Assembly: GCA_033980235.1 (NCBI GenBank)
Contig: CM067075.1
Location: 28,889,385-28,953,384, forward strand
Origin: Diadema setosum
Lineage: Eukaryota; Echinodermata; Echinoidea; Diadematoida; Diadematidae
Direction: 5' to 3'
DNA length: 64,000 nucleotides
Shown one piece after another: positions 38,799 to 53,300 of the stretch (its first letter is position 1; each line of letters opens with the position of its first letter). Below the pieces are notes generated by a model. That model had not been told where the DNA came from. It did no database searches and saw only the letters and a program-made list of their open reading frames with translations. The position numbers and the translations under genes were made by a program.

Positions 38799-40494
38799 CA
38801 AATTGTATATTTTGTTGTTCATTGTATGTTTATATTATTTATCTTCTACTTTTTCTTTATATCTTCTTTTTTTTTTAATTCATTATTCATTATTCATTAT
38901 TATTATTATTATACGCAATTATCATTTAAGCAATAAATTAGTATTAGTATTAGTATTAGTATTAGTATTAGTATTAGTATTAGTATTAGTATTAGTATTA
39001 GTATTAGTATTAGTATTAGTATTAGTATTGGTATAAGTATAGTTTTTCCCGGCCAATTTCGCACTTTTTCAGTCCAATTCCTAATTGCTGCATTCAATTT
39101 AGAACAATAGCCTAGATGGCATGTTCGGTATTTCAATTTTATAACCTTTTCATTCAAATTCATTTTGGAGCATTCAAATTACCTTTATCATCATTCGAAT
39201 CAGCACTTTTTCAGTTCAAATTCGTAAGACAAGCACCATTTCGAAAATCGTTCATTCAATTTAGCATGATATAGTCACGTGATCACGTATACGCTGCGCT
39301 CGTTCATTCGAATTCATTCTTGGGCATCTAATTTCGCATTTACTGCAGTCAATTAGCAGACACGTTTATGCTTTTATTACCTTTTTCATTTTCATTCATC
39401 ATAGGTATAGTTTGCAAGCATCATAACATTTCATATTTTCGTATTCATTCTTTATTCTGATGTCATCTTTGCAACAGTACTTTCAAAATATGTGTATGTA
39501 TTTATAATGTTCGATAGCATTATTTCATTCATAGATACATTAATCTTAAGTTTGTTTTGACATTAATTGGGAGGAGGTTTCAATTTACATCGTGATAATT
39601 TCTTTCATCTACAGGTTTCATTATTTTCATTTGGTGGATACTATATTGCGTTATCATTAGGAAAAAAGTTTTTGGATCAGCTCAATTTGTCAAGGTTATT
39701 ACCCTCAAATGCTTCTATGATTCTTTTCCTGTCTTCCTGAGAGATACGCCTGTATCTGTAACTCGTGCTGCCATGACTGGATATAAGAAAGTGAAGTGAA
39801 TCTATGGTACTGGTGCATGTATAGTTCTGATAACATGTATGAAAGAAGAGGGGTGTTACAGAACAACAAACTTGAGTTATTTATGGTCAAAGATACCTTA
39901 ACTATATACTTAACCGTGTGTGGATGAAACAAAAATTCAAAATTAAATACGTATAAATCACGGTTCTCACCTTTACAAAATAGAAATAACATTACGCCAA
40001 TTTGAATGAACATGTTTGGAATTTGACTGCCCATACGCGAAATTGAATGACTGAAATACCATTTTCCTCCAGTGCTGGCGAATTTGAATGACTGAAGAGC
40101 ACGTGCCAATTTGAATGCCCGTTTTACGAATTCGAAAGACACATGTGCGAATTTCATTGATCGAAACGCTAAATTGAACGAACAAGTTGCAATTTTGAAT
40201 GACAGAATGTGTAGTGACGAGGATTTTCGCTAAATTGAATGAACCTTTTATCATATGGATTGACATAAGTGCGAAATTGGCCGAAAAAAAAAAACTATAC
40301 TAGTATTATTTACACCGTTGTGACCAACATCTTAGATTTCTCGCCATAAAAAGACGGACATAGAATAAGAAGTTTGGGGCATTTCAATCAATTTTGTTTT
40401 TCAAAACAGATTTCATTCGTTGCAACCATAATCAATATAAATATCCAAAGTTTCCCGCTGGCTGCATGGGACCTGAACTTTCATATATTACATG

Positions 40495-40534
<40 letters not shown>

Positions 40535-43500
40535 TACATAAAAAAAAGAAGAAAACAGATGGTTTAAAAATACAGTTTCACATTAAGTGAAGATTTTCGT
40601 TAAAAAGTCGGTTGTCATGATTTGCAAATCATCCTTTGTGTTTCTTGGGAAGTTAGATCATTCCTCAAAGCGTGTAATACGCCTACTCATGTTCAGGCAT
40701 TCACTATATCAGTATAAGTGACCATTAGCAGGTATAACGTTAAATGTCTGTCGACATGGCGACCAGGGGCCTGTTTCATAAAACTTGTCATCAGTGACAA
40801 GTTTCATAGATGTGACAAGCTACTAAAATCCTTGCATCTGATTGGCTGAGAGCAAATTTGTCATAGAAAAGTGGCAGTTGTCACTGATAACAAGTTTCAT
40901 GAAACGGGCCCCAGAAGACAGAAAACAAGGAATCGGTGACTTTTTAAGCTTGAGTTTCGTCCAACTATTATGCCGCCATTATGGAATGGCATCCTCAGAT
41001 GAAAACAAAAGTACGAGTTTTAACAAAATGTTGCGTTCGTGTAGATTAGGGGCTACTAAAGATTGCAATCAGATATTATGTAATTCCATTTCTTGTTATA
41101 AAGAAATTTGCTATCAAATCAAAGTTTAGTGTGCAATTTGAACTGATTGCTGCCAAATATAATATTTAAAAGTACTGTTTACCATAGGAAACAGTGATTT
41201 TAAAAATGTTCAAGATATCACATTGAGTATAGATATATGTGTAGATCTGTTGTATAAGACAAAACATCCTACCATATAAAATTTTTGCAATAAAGCCTAA
41301 AATATAAGGAGATATCACTCTCAATAAACCATAACTGCAGACGGTTTAGTCTAGCAACATTTTTATTATAACTATTGTTCATATTTTGTATTTAACAATA
41401 CGGTACTAAACATTAATAATACTGATTCAAATTTTTACAGTGGTTATTTCTATCCCAAACTCACATTTTAGAACTATAAAGCACTCATGCTGGGTTTTTG
41501 TTTCATCTGCAAATGGTAAATATTATGCCTTTAAGACATTATTGCATGCATTGTATCCAGGTAAGAGTTAAAGTGAAAAATAAGTGAAAACTGACATTTT
41601 GGCCAATAAAAACTATCTGTATATACCTTGTTCTAGTTTAGTATAGTTTTGGTTAAACATCTCAAATTTGACTTCTCATTGCAGTGTATCTAGTAATGAG
41701 AAACCGACCAATGGGAATATCAATGGAGGATCGGGCAAAAATCACTATGGAGCAGCGAAGAGCGCGGAGAGCTCATACTACGAGTTCACCCCTGTTCTGC
41801 TCTCGTGGGAAAACGTGGTGGTGCGGGGAGCAGCGAAGCGGCAGAGTGGTGCAAAAAGCAGCTGGTTGAGGAGGAACGGAAAAAAAGACATAGAATACGG
41901 AGAACTTGTAGGAGAATCGAAGGAAATTCTCCGAAGTGGTGAGGGCATTATTTGATTTGATTAATTTTACCATTCGATCACTATAGCCAGTTGGAATGTT
42001 TCTGACAATAATGCCACATCGTTTTCAAGTAGTTTGATTACGTTTTTGGAACAAGCTATATTGTAATATATATATGAATGAATGAATGAATGAATGAATG
42101 AATAAACAATCGAGAGAATACATACATATGAACGGAAGAAAAAAAAGGAGAATGATAAAGTATCAAGAAAAATAAATGAGTCTGTAAAGTAAGTTAACTA
42201 TTTAAGGAATAAATACATTTACATTCGATGAATCGATTGATGACATTAAAACCCCGATATATTATCACTTAACAGTTATCATTTATGTAAACATTAAAAA
42301 TTTTGTGTTTTGTTAATGTTTTTGCGTAGGAACAGGGAAGACATTTACCTCCATGATTGGAATTCACGCTCATATAATCATTAATACTGACAGCTTTCCA
42401 CTCACGTCTTGTTCCCCCTGAAAGTGCGGGCAAATTTTTAGAAACGATTTGCACTCATTAAACGAGTTCTATACCTTATTAAGCAGCTTACACAACGAGC
42501 TTAGAACGGGCAGAAGAGACCACCAGCATATAAGTAGAGGTTTGTTACTTACTTAGTCTCCCTTACCTTTGTTCACAGTTACTGGTATCGCTGAACCGGG
42601 AACTCTCACCGCCATTATGGGAGCCAGGTAGCTATGACCCCCTCCGACCGTCCCCCTCCCCTTATCACACTAAAATACCCCATCCCAATTCCAGCCATTA
42701 TCTTTTCCCATTCCCATCCCTCACGTCGCCCCAGTTCAATGAGTTTACCACAGTCCACCTTTCCACATTGCAGGCGCCATGATTTTTTTTTTTTCGCCGT
42801 CCTCTATTCACGACAATCCAGTTCAAGTTTAATTTATACCCTGAAAATTCTTCCCCATTGCCATGAGTAACAGTATCAATACGAGCAGAGTTTAATCGGT
42901 TGCAGTCATGTTTTGAGCAAAGTATCTCTTCTTTGGCTTTCAGTGTGATAAAGATATAAAACCGGCGATAGATAGGGATAACCACGAATTACTTGTTGCT
43001 TTTACTTATTTTTTCAATGCATCAATACATCTGTGACGTATTATGGAGTTGAACAGAATGTTTTCAATACGATTGTAGAAGTTAATAAGATGCGATCAAT
43101 ACCACGTCGAAGGAAAGAAATCAATTCAGATAAATTTAATTGTGCTTTATTTCCATCCAACAAAAATTAATACAATATGTAAAATGTACCTTTAGTAAAT
43201 TATATTTTTAACAATTTGTAAAAAATGAAATGTCATATGTATTGCCCTTACTTTCCAAATGTACCTTTAGTAAATTATATTTTTAACAATTTGTAAAAAA
43301 TGAAATGTCATATATGTATTGCCCTTACTTTCCAAATTTTCATGTCCGACTGTCAAGTAAAAATCCCTTTTATTTTACATATTTCGCTGAGGATCATGGT
43401 TTAAAGTACGTCATTTTTATTTTCCATCCTTCGATCCATCATCTGAAAATATTTCTATCGTTTAAGTGGCGCGGGAAAGACAACGTTGTTGAACACGCTG

Positions 43501-45315
43501 AATCTGCGCAGTCGCGAGGGTCTGGAAGTCTCCGGCAGCATCCTAGTAAACGGCCGTCCCATTGGTCACCAGATGGCCCGCCTTTCAGCCTACGTCCAAC
43601 AGGATGACTTGTTTCTCAGCAATCTGACCGTCACAGAACATCTGACTTTTCAAGTGAGAGTTAACAAAAAAAAAATAATAATAAATCATAAAATAAACGG
43701 AAAGTAGAAGATAAAAGAAATTGGTTGTTGAGATGATTTTAAGATATTAGATATTTAAGTAGACTTCCAAACATTCGTTTCTCTCCTTTCGTTCTATTTA
43801 AGTGTTTTTTCGTCTCCGTTTCTTCCTTTTCTTCGTATTATCGTTGTTATATTATCGTTATTTTGAATATCTCATTTTTTGTTATTACTAATATCTTTGC
43901 TTTATGCTGCTAAAACTCATGTCTGCATGTGGTCTGGTTATAACCCTACTTAGTCAGGTTAGTGACCAGTAACTTACAAAGGCAAAGTGCATCGATATCC
44001 TGTATGATACAGTGGATCCACAAAAAACGCACAACAAAGATTGAGTACTTTTGAATATTTTTTTTTTCACAGCCTCACCTCGATAATCAGCTCTCAGTAA
44101 GCTTGTAAAAATTATATAATTTTCTTGGTACAATTATATTGTACATACAAAACACTTCCCCCCCCCCCCCCCGCAAGGTACATGGCAAAATTCCGTTAAT
44201 AATTTATATTTGTAATTCAGCTGGCAAAAACAGCTTTCTGTTGCGTCCCTTATGCTATGATAAGGACTGATAACTACAATATATTTTTTCGCGCTCAAAA
44301 TCATTCAAACTCAAATACAAATTCAAAATTTAATGAGCCATATACAACCTCTAGAGCTTTGTACAATATTCCATACTATCCTCAAGTTCATTAAGACTGT
44401 AGTAAAACATAACTAGATATTGTTGTTGTTGTTGTTTATAAGTTGTTTTTATTAGTTTCTTTTTTTTACATTGCTATTGCTGTGTTGTTTCACCCGTGCC
44501 CTCTTTTTCCAGGCGTGGGTTAGAATGGACAAGGAAATCCCCATGAAATCCCGACTACGACGCGTTAGTGACGTCATACGAGCGGTAAGAACCGGGATAG
44601 TGATCACACCCTAATCCTAATCCTGAACCTAATCCTAACCCTAACCCTAACCCTAATCTTTACTCTAACTTTATCACTAGCCAGTATTTAGCCGGGGGGG
44701 GGGGGGTGGAGGGTAATTGCCCTGAAACGATCATCAAATCGCTTATTTAAAACAACGCTCAAATTAGCTCAACTGTCAATCAAAGAAACAAACGCATGTA
44801 AGCAACGTAGTAATGGTGGAGTGTTCAATGTACTATGTAGCTTATTTATACCTTCTGTGGCAAGCAGTTCAGCCTTAATGATCATAGTAATAATCGAATC
44901 AAAATCACATTTGAACATTATCATGTCTTTATAATCTGAAATATTCATTCGTCTCCCTTCGGAAATGTGGCTTAATCAATATAACACAATGTAAGTATCG
45001 TTATGAAATCTTTCGAATTCTCAAAGCATTGTATATCTTATGCATTTCTAGCTAACAAGGTACCAAAATAACAGCATTGCTATATGGCTGAATAACAATG
45101 ATCTTTCGACAGGATTATCATTTAAGCTATTTTTATCTTATAATATCAGAGTCTGTCTCTTTTAAAACATTTTATTATTATTATTATTATTATTTATAAA
45201 CACTGAATTACGAAACAGACTGGATCAAATAACTTCAAATGAAAAGCCTGCGGAAGGATGTCAGCTAAAGAGTAAATACTGCATATATTGATTGTGCTTC
45301 TCTTTTGCTCTTTCA

Positions 45316-45346
<31 letters not shown>

Positions 45347-46060
45347 AACAACCAAACAACCAAATAAACAAAACAAAACCAAAATACGCACTAACCTGAC
45401 AAAACAGCTTGGTCTGAGTAAATGTGCCAACACCGTCATCGGGAATCCGGACCGAGGCATCAAAGGAATATCTGGGGGCGAGAGGAAGAGACTTTCGTTT
45501 GCTTCAGAGGTAAGTTTCTCCTCATTTTTCCTGCTTCATCCATCCTTCTCCTTCGCCTTCTTCTTCATTCAAATCAATTCAATCCAATCCGAATCAATTC
45601 AATACAAATCAGTTCACTTGTGATTTATTTCCATCCGACAAAAGGTAATACAAATTCAAAGAATATTTGAGAATTTGAAAGAAATACAAACCGTAAGGTT
45701 TAGTTCAAAATATATGAACCAATGATTACATCGTGAAAGAAACAATAATATTATTAATGTATACTTTGCAATGGTGGCAAAAAGTAAATGCAGCGATGAA
45801 ATGAATTATAGTATGATCTATACCGAAAAGCAGACCTTGTAAAACGCGGATCACTCGAAAAACAATATGCCAATATCATGTATCAAAAATATATTCATTT
45901 CAGCCAGAGCATTTCATAACCGATATAATATGATGCAGGTAATATATAAAGATTCTCCTTGACCCCTTCTTCTCCAGTTGTCTTCGCATTTTTATTAATC
46001 TTCTGGCTCTTTTCATCTATGTTCTTCAGGCTTCCTCTATAATTGTTCTTCATTAATTTT

Positions 46061-46095
<35 letters not shown>

Positions 46096-46403
46096 TCTCT
46101 CTTTACAATGAATATTGAGGTTCATCTTCCCTATTCACCTGCCAGGAGAAGTTTACGCTGTTGTGTTTTCATCCGATTTTTTTTTTTTTTTTTCAGAAAG
46201 ACTATAAAATTCAAGATTCATGACAACGCGTAGTAACATCTTGTATGTTTACAAGGTCGGAAGATGTTGATATCACATTGTACTATTACATAAAACACAG
46301 GTCAACATAAGGTCCCCTTCGATACTTTATGATTGCAAATAAAATATACTCCTTGTATCTATGGTAAGATCCGCGTGATTTTGATTTAAAAAAGCACACA
46401 AAC

Positions 46404-46434
<31 letters not shown>

Positions 46435-49400
46435 AGGGTGCGTTAATAGGTCCAGATTCTAACGACCCCCTTTTCCCCGTCGAGGTAAACTAAACACTTT
46501 ATTTCACTGAACAACACTCTTATTTATAATTTGTTTTCATTTCATGTAATATCATATTGTGTGTTGTTTGTTTAAATTTGTCCACAAAAACTTCCACACA
46601 AAAAGGTGCTGACCAATCCTGCGCTGATGTTCTGCGACGAGCCCACTTCCGGTCTAGACTCGTACATGGCCCAGAACGTGGTCTCCACTCTCCGAGACCT
46701 GGCGTCGGAAGGACGCACCATCCTGTCCACCATTCATCAGCCCTCCTCCGAAGTCTTCGCCATGTTTGACAGGTTGGTACACCAAGTATGCCTACCCTGC
46801 AGAAACATCGGTTTAAGATTTGACACCATGGGTGTTAAATCCTACTCGAATCAAGTGTCAATAGAGGACCACACCCACAGGTGTAGAAAGTATTTTGTGA
46901 TGGTGTTAAAAAGTGTTCACCTAGCACTTGTTGGTGTTAATTTGACACTGTAGCTGGTGATATTTTAGATTCTGCGTCGGTGTTAAATCAATTCACAATG
47001 ACACCGCATGGTATTGATTTGATATTGCTGGTGTTAAAGTCAGTGGTATAAAACCTGCCCAGTGTCAATAGGTGTTACTCTGGTGTAGATGTGTTCACAC
47101 CTTTTTTTTTTTCAAAAGTCAAGTACTTTATCGGAACCACAACAAACACGCACACGCACACACACACTTACATACACTCTGAAAAATGATATGGTTAATC
47201 AGCATTTTGAATGTTACTCCAACCTCTTTGTAAATGTTAGATTCAACACTCAGAATGTTGGATTTATCATCACTTTTGGTAGTTTAACATATTGAGTGAA
47301 AATGTAACATTTTGAGTGTTAATCACATAGTCAACATAACTTGTGTAGTAAGATAGGACCGATGCAGTAACAATACGTTGTACCTTAAAATGACATGGAG
47401 AAAAACCAGACAACACTTGACGTTCAAATCATTTATAGGCCTACATATTTTTAAGTTACATATATAAATTGCATAAGCTACATGTTATAAGTTATTAAAA
47501 ATACAATAGTTTTTATCTTTAATACGATGCATTATGCTTTAAGTTTCACTGATATACATATACTGTAGCTATAACAATAGATTTGAATTCAGCGGCAACA
47601 TATATTAATATTATTGTATTGCTGACTATTTTGAATTTCGTTTGCAGGATTCTTCTGATCGCCGAAGGACGAACAGCATTCATCGGTACCACCAAGGAAG
47701 CACAATCTTTCTTTGCAGAGTAAGTACGCATGTCGAAATGGATTTGAATTATGCATGACATGGGTTTGAAGTATGTATGATTCGGTTACAGCTCGTTATT
47801 CCGAAGGTTCGTTATTCCGAAGGCTCTTCAGTCCGAAGATTCGTTATTCCGAAGGTTCGTTTTTCCGAATTTCATTTTCGAATGAACAAATCTTCGGAAT
47901 AACGAACCTTCGGAATAACGCCACAAATTAACGAACCCTTTTTCATTTTTGGATTAACGAACCTCTAGGTATAGGGAATTTGCGTGTTTCGGATTAACGA
48001 ACCTTCGGAATAACGAACCTTCGGAATATCGAACCTTTAGAATAACGAACAGCACCCGTATGATTCAAACCCTTTTCAGTTAATCAACCAGTGTTGAGAA
48101 GGGACTATTTGAGAAGGGTAAGAAAAGAAGGCAGATAATGGAAATTTGCAACACCTGTCTCGTCTGGAGGTAGACAGACTGGTAGAGCGTTCCATATTTT
48201 GACAAAATGGCGGAGATTTAAACAGGTGAAAGGAAAAGGACCTGTGTGCGGGAAGTGAGATGGTATAGGATTTTTAGACGGCGGGCGTTTATTAGAATGT
48301 TGGTAGACAGAGATTTGCATTCGGTGAAACCATGGGGCCTTTAAGAGAAAAGAAGTTTCTCCTAGAGGTGACAGCCGACCAATTTAAAAGGGACAGCCAG
48401 TCTTCATTTGACATGCCACTCCGCCGTCGTTTGAGGGCCAGCTGACATGGCTGAATGGCAGTTTGTTGATCACGTTCGCGCTGCTGTTCCTCTGATCCCG
48501 GCTGTAACCTGCGAAGTAGTGATACTGCGATGTGATGGAATATCCGTAATACAGGAATGAGAGCTGAAGAGACTTAGTACAGGGAATATGTATAGCAGTG
48601 ATTGTTGACTTTTCTGCAACTATACGCGGGTAAATCCAAGAAGTCGATTTGTCTTCATCGCAAAACTTTCCCACATGTATGCGATTTCCAAGCAAGTCAG
48701 AGAAAGTGTTATAGCTATATACCTGGAGTCGCCTATAGCGCTGAACAAATCCAGCAAAGAAAAATTACCACTCTTGCAGGGGAAAAGCGGCACAATGGTT
48801 CACAAACAGAGTTGACTCTGTTTTCCTTACTACCTATTAAGATGTGGACTCATTTCCCTTAAACATGTACAATCTTCTACACCATACAGCGTATCATTGA
48901 GGGTCATATTCCCGATAGCACTGAATAGTTTGAAATTAATTGCCCTGGTGGACAACTGAAAATCACTCAAAAATTCATCAACCTGGTTTAACGATTGAGG
49001 GAATATGCCTGAAACTTCGCATGTAATTTGTGGGAATTGATGTGTTAATGAAACCAGATAACTATAGCATGGATGTGATAAAAACAATTTCCCAAGAAAA
49101 ATCTCAGGAGGCTGTTTTACAGTGCTTTGACGTCAAGAACGATCTCAAAAATGAGGCGGCTGAAAAAACAAAGACTACAGGAACCCGGAGAACACTACAC
49201 GTCTTTAAGGACCTCTTATATTGTCACCGTTGGTTTACAGGTTGGGGTACACGTGTCCGAAGAACTACAATCCCGCCGATTTCTTCATCCAAACTTTGGC
49301 CATCGTCCCCGGTGAGGAGGCAGAATGCAAACAGAAAGTTGAGGTACTGTTATTATTCTTATCATTACCATTATTATCATTATTCATTTCTTACTATTTC

Positions 49401-50283
49401 TTGATATTATTATCATTATTATTATTATCATTATAATCATAATCATTATTGTGTTGTTATTTTTATCATCAAAGTCACCTTAATTACATTTTGTTTTCCT
49501 CGCTTTTTAAAGTTTCTAATTGTTATTTCACTTCATATAAGAATGTTGTTAATAAACTGTGTACATTTTACGTATTACATAATATTATGTAATACGTAAA
49601 ATGTACACTCAGTTTGTCAATAACATATTTTTTGTATTATTATACATTATGTTATTACTTAGATTGGTGAATTTGCGCAGTCCTAAAGAAGAAAATTTCC
49701 TCACTCTGAAAGGGTGACATTCTATCCACATCGAACAATAATTGTTCCTCACACACAGCTGATCTTTATACAGCTTTTATTGATCTCAACGGACGTCTAT
49801 CCTAATGATACTGCAGTCTTTAACTCTAATCCAAGCAGCAATGCAATATCTATTCATAGAAAGCTTTTTAGCAACTTGTTACTTCGAATTGTCAGTTTAA
49901 ACGCTACGACTACTGGAGAAAACATCATCGATATCACAATCATTCTACGCGCCAAGAAGTAGGAAGGGATAATAACCATGGCAACGTTTATGTTACGACC
50001 ACAGGCCGTGACGGATGCCTACGACGCATCGGCGAAGGCGAGAAAGATACGGGAGAAGATTCCGCCGACCATGTGCGACACGGTAAGAGCATAGCCTGCT
50101 AGAATGTGCTGTAAAGCTTACAGGTCCGAGGTACCACGAAAGATGGCAAAATGCATTAAGACACAGTAGACTTAGAGGTATAGGTATATATAAACATTTG
50201 GTAACCGATCCTTCACAATGCCATCATCAGCTCCCACTCTTTGGAATTCATTACCTCTTTCAATCAGAAGCATATCTTCCTTT

Positions 50284-50317
<34 letters not shown>

Positions 50318-53300
50318 ACTTAGAATCCATCCATGTATGTTAAAGCCACTGTATAATTCTGGTTTATGGTAAAAATTAGAAACTCTCCTTTTGAAAGGGT
50401 TCTTGTATACCTGTGGAGAAGTGAGGGTTCTGAGACCATACCACAAAGTTAAAAAAAAAAATTACTGCTCCCTCTTGTGGTCATATACTAGCCGATAAAA
50501 TAAATTTTTAAATTGACTCGAAGGGGGGGGGGGGGGCAATAAATTTGGTGTCAATTTTTTTGGTCTCTGGGGTGTGGTTGCTGCGCTTCTTGAGGGATTC
50601 CACTAAAATTATTCTGTGGCTTTAATATGTTTGTATATATTAGTGAGTTGTTATATTACATGTCTTAACTGCCTTTCAGGGGTCTTATTATACAAGCTTG
50701 CTTTTCTAAGACCCCTCCACTTTACATCTATAATGCATCTACATGCATTGTCAATTTATGTTCAAATATTCTGCAAATTGTTTTAATCGCATATATTCAA
50801 CAATGTATTCCTTATTACATATTATTGTTTTTATGTAAATTTTTGTATTGTGGAAACTTTGAATAAACTTGAAATTTGAAACTTCTTTCAAGAAGGCACT
50901 GAATACTTATCTGTTCAATATTGATGATTCGTATGTGAAGTCGTGATCGATTGTATAATTATTATGTTATATCAAGCGCATAGAGAATTTTGTTAATTAT
51001 TATGCGCTTTAAAATGTGAAATATCATTATTAGATGACTAGATAGATAAATAGATAGGTAGATTATAGATAAATAGTTTGATATACAAAGATCACGAGAA
51101 TGGATGATTACAAGGCCCATCTTAACAGTTTTGTGTTTCAGAGTGGCTTTAACTATGGTGTAGAAGGTAATTTTAACGACAGTTACCATGGTAATGTGAT
51201 TCTGTAAGACGTGAAATGTATCAAGGGGAACATTGTAAACGTAGAATCGTTCAATTATTTTTCGACCTAGCCAATGTCAGTTAACTTTATATAATAATCA
51301 TATATATGAGTGTTTCTGTGTGTGTATTTATGTGTGTGTGTGTGTATTTATATAACCCATTGGCACTTTACTGTACTGTTCTGTATGTGAGAGGCATATA
51401 GCATATCGCTTGTGTTTTGTGGTTTTGTGTTTATGTGTGTCTGTGTGCGAGGGAAAGAAATGATACGAATTATAAAACGAATAATGGCCGAAAATCGATA
51501 TTTTTGTCTATTACATCGTGACCAAAGTTTATTCTTTTTATGTTCAAAGACTACAAGCTTTAATCGATTCCTTTTTCTTTGTCAATTCTCTTCATTTTCA
51601 GCTGCTAGCCTTGGATGACGAAGAGGAAAAATCCCCGTAAGTTTAACCTCATTTTCAAATACTTTTATTATTGTTACAATAATCAATATAAAAATAATTG
51701 ATAAAGAAGATTCTCATCAAATGATTGGTTGAAAGCGTACACGTGACTGAGCATTTACTTTGTATAATACATAATTTTGCTTATGACCGGTCATTAGCAC
51801 TTTCACAACGCGATGGTGACCAGGCGAGATTCTTTGTTTTATTTAATTTTATACATTAGAATGGACATAATAAGGAGATGAGGATCATTTATTAAACGAC
51901 AAGGATCTGCTCCATCATTTTCTAAAACAAATGATACACATAATTTTGTTTTGGCATTAGTACAATAACCCTAATCTTCAAGACAATTCATGAATTTTTA
52001 CATGCTGTAAGCTATACGGTATTGTGAAAGCTATAAAGAAAATTCAAATTCAGTGTGGTATGCCAGATGTGAACTTGACATGAATCTTTTAAAAGCAATT
52101 CGATATCCCTTCGAATTTCATATACAAGACATTTTTTTCCGATTTTATTTACAAATTTCTAAATACATCAAAGTGTTCCTCTCCCTCAGTATTATACATA
52201 TCACGTGAAAAAGTCGCAGTGGACATGTATATTTATGTGTGCATGCATAATTAATCATCCCTCTTCTACTTTCGCCTTTCCTGCAGCTACAAGGCGTCTT
52301 GGTGTGAACAGTTTAAGGCGTGCACCTGGCGAGCCTTTCTCAACAACCGCCGGGAGCCTCTGATGACTACCGTGCGATTCTCTCAGACGCTTGTGAGTCA
52401 CAATAGCTATACGTTCAGACGATGTCAGATCCTTGTAAACCTCGAGGGTAGCTATCTTCGAGGATAAGCTCGCAATTAAGCACCATGTAAACGCAGTCGT
52501 TGATAGCTAACTTGACTCGAATATAGTTATCCACGAGATATCTCAGGGTTAGCACTCTATCAACGAGCTGCGGGGGGGGGGGGGGGGGGGGGTTCCACTC
52601 GTACGTAGGTATCGTGTGGACAGAAATTGTTGATAGAAACTTATGACGTCAGCTTATATCACGTTCCATGCTTTGATCATTAATAAAAGCGAAACAATCA
52701 ATTTTCATTAAAATAAAAAAGTTTATTGAATCAAATGTTGGTAAATTTATAAGCATTGTTCCAAATTTATGGTAAAATAGCCCTCTTGTGGTTTTAATTG
52801 TTAACATTTTACTGAAAATGAAAGTAATTTAAAGTGGACAACATAATGTAGGGGAGATCGAGCTCTACAACTTGTTGATAGCTCAATTGCCCCCTCCCCC
52901 TCTTCCCAACTGCGATAAAGCCCTTCTAGTTCTCAGCCGACGATTATGTCCAAATGCAGGTATTGATGCGTCCGTAAATGAAAGTGATTACCATTTGTGT
53001 TTGAATGTGGATTTGTGTTTGCATTTAGCTTGTATTTCATTGTTTTATTTTATGATGTTTGTAATGATTTTGATAGTTTTATGATGTTTGAATTGATTTT
53101 GATAATGTCATATCAAATTTACCGTACATTTATAGTATGGGAGCAATTATTGATCATCCACATAATTTTCTATCACTTTCTTTTTCCTTAGCTTATTGCC
53201 CTGATTCTTGGATTAGTCTTCCTTCACCAGCACGTCAACCAGGAGGGAATTCAAAACATCAATGGCTTCCTGTTCATTCTCATCACCAACTCAGCCTTTA

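Noticed and set aside
38938..39030. Possible CRISPR-like or regulatory array of spaced repeats
   Set aside because: The hexamers are contiguous without spacers and the genome is eukaryotic; it is a simple microsatellite.
39705..40157. 150-codon minus-strand ORF
   Set aside because: Its N-terminal third is foldback subrepeats ([17 protein letters not shown]) and the rest has no domain. Treated as repeat-derived.
41668..41955. Starting the white-like protein at 41668
   Set aside because: There is no ATG there (the codon is TTG), and a good splice acceptor at 41681-41684 with a phase-matched upstream exon at 33544-33587 explains the frame better.
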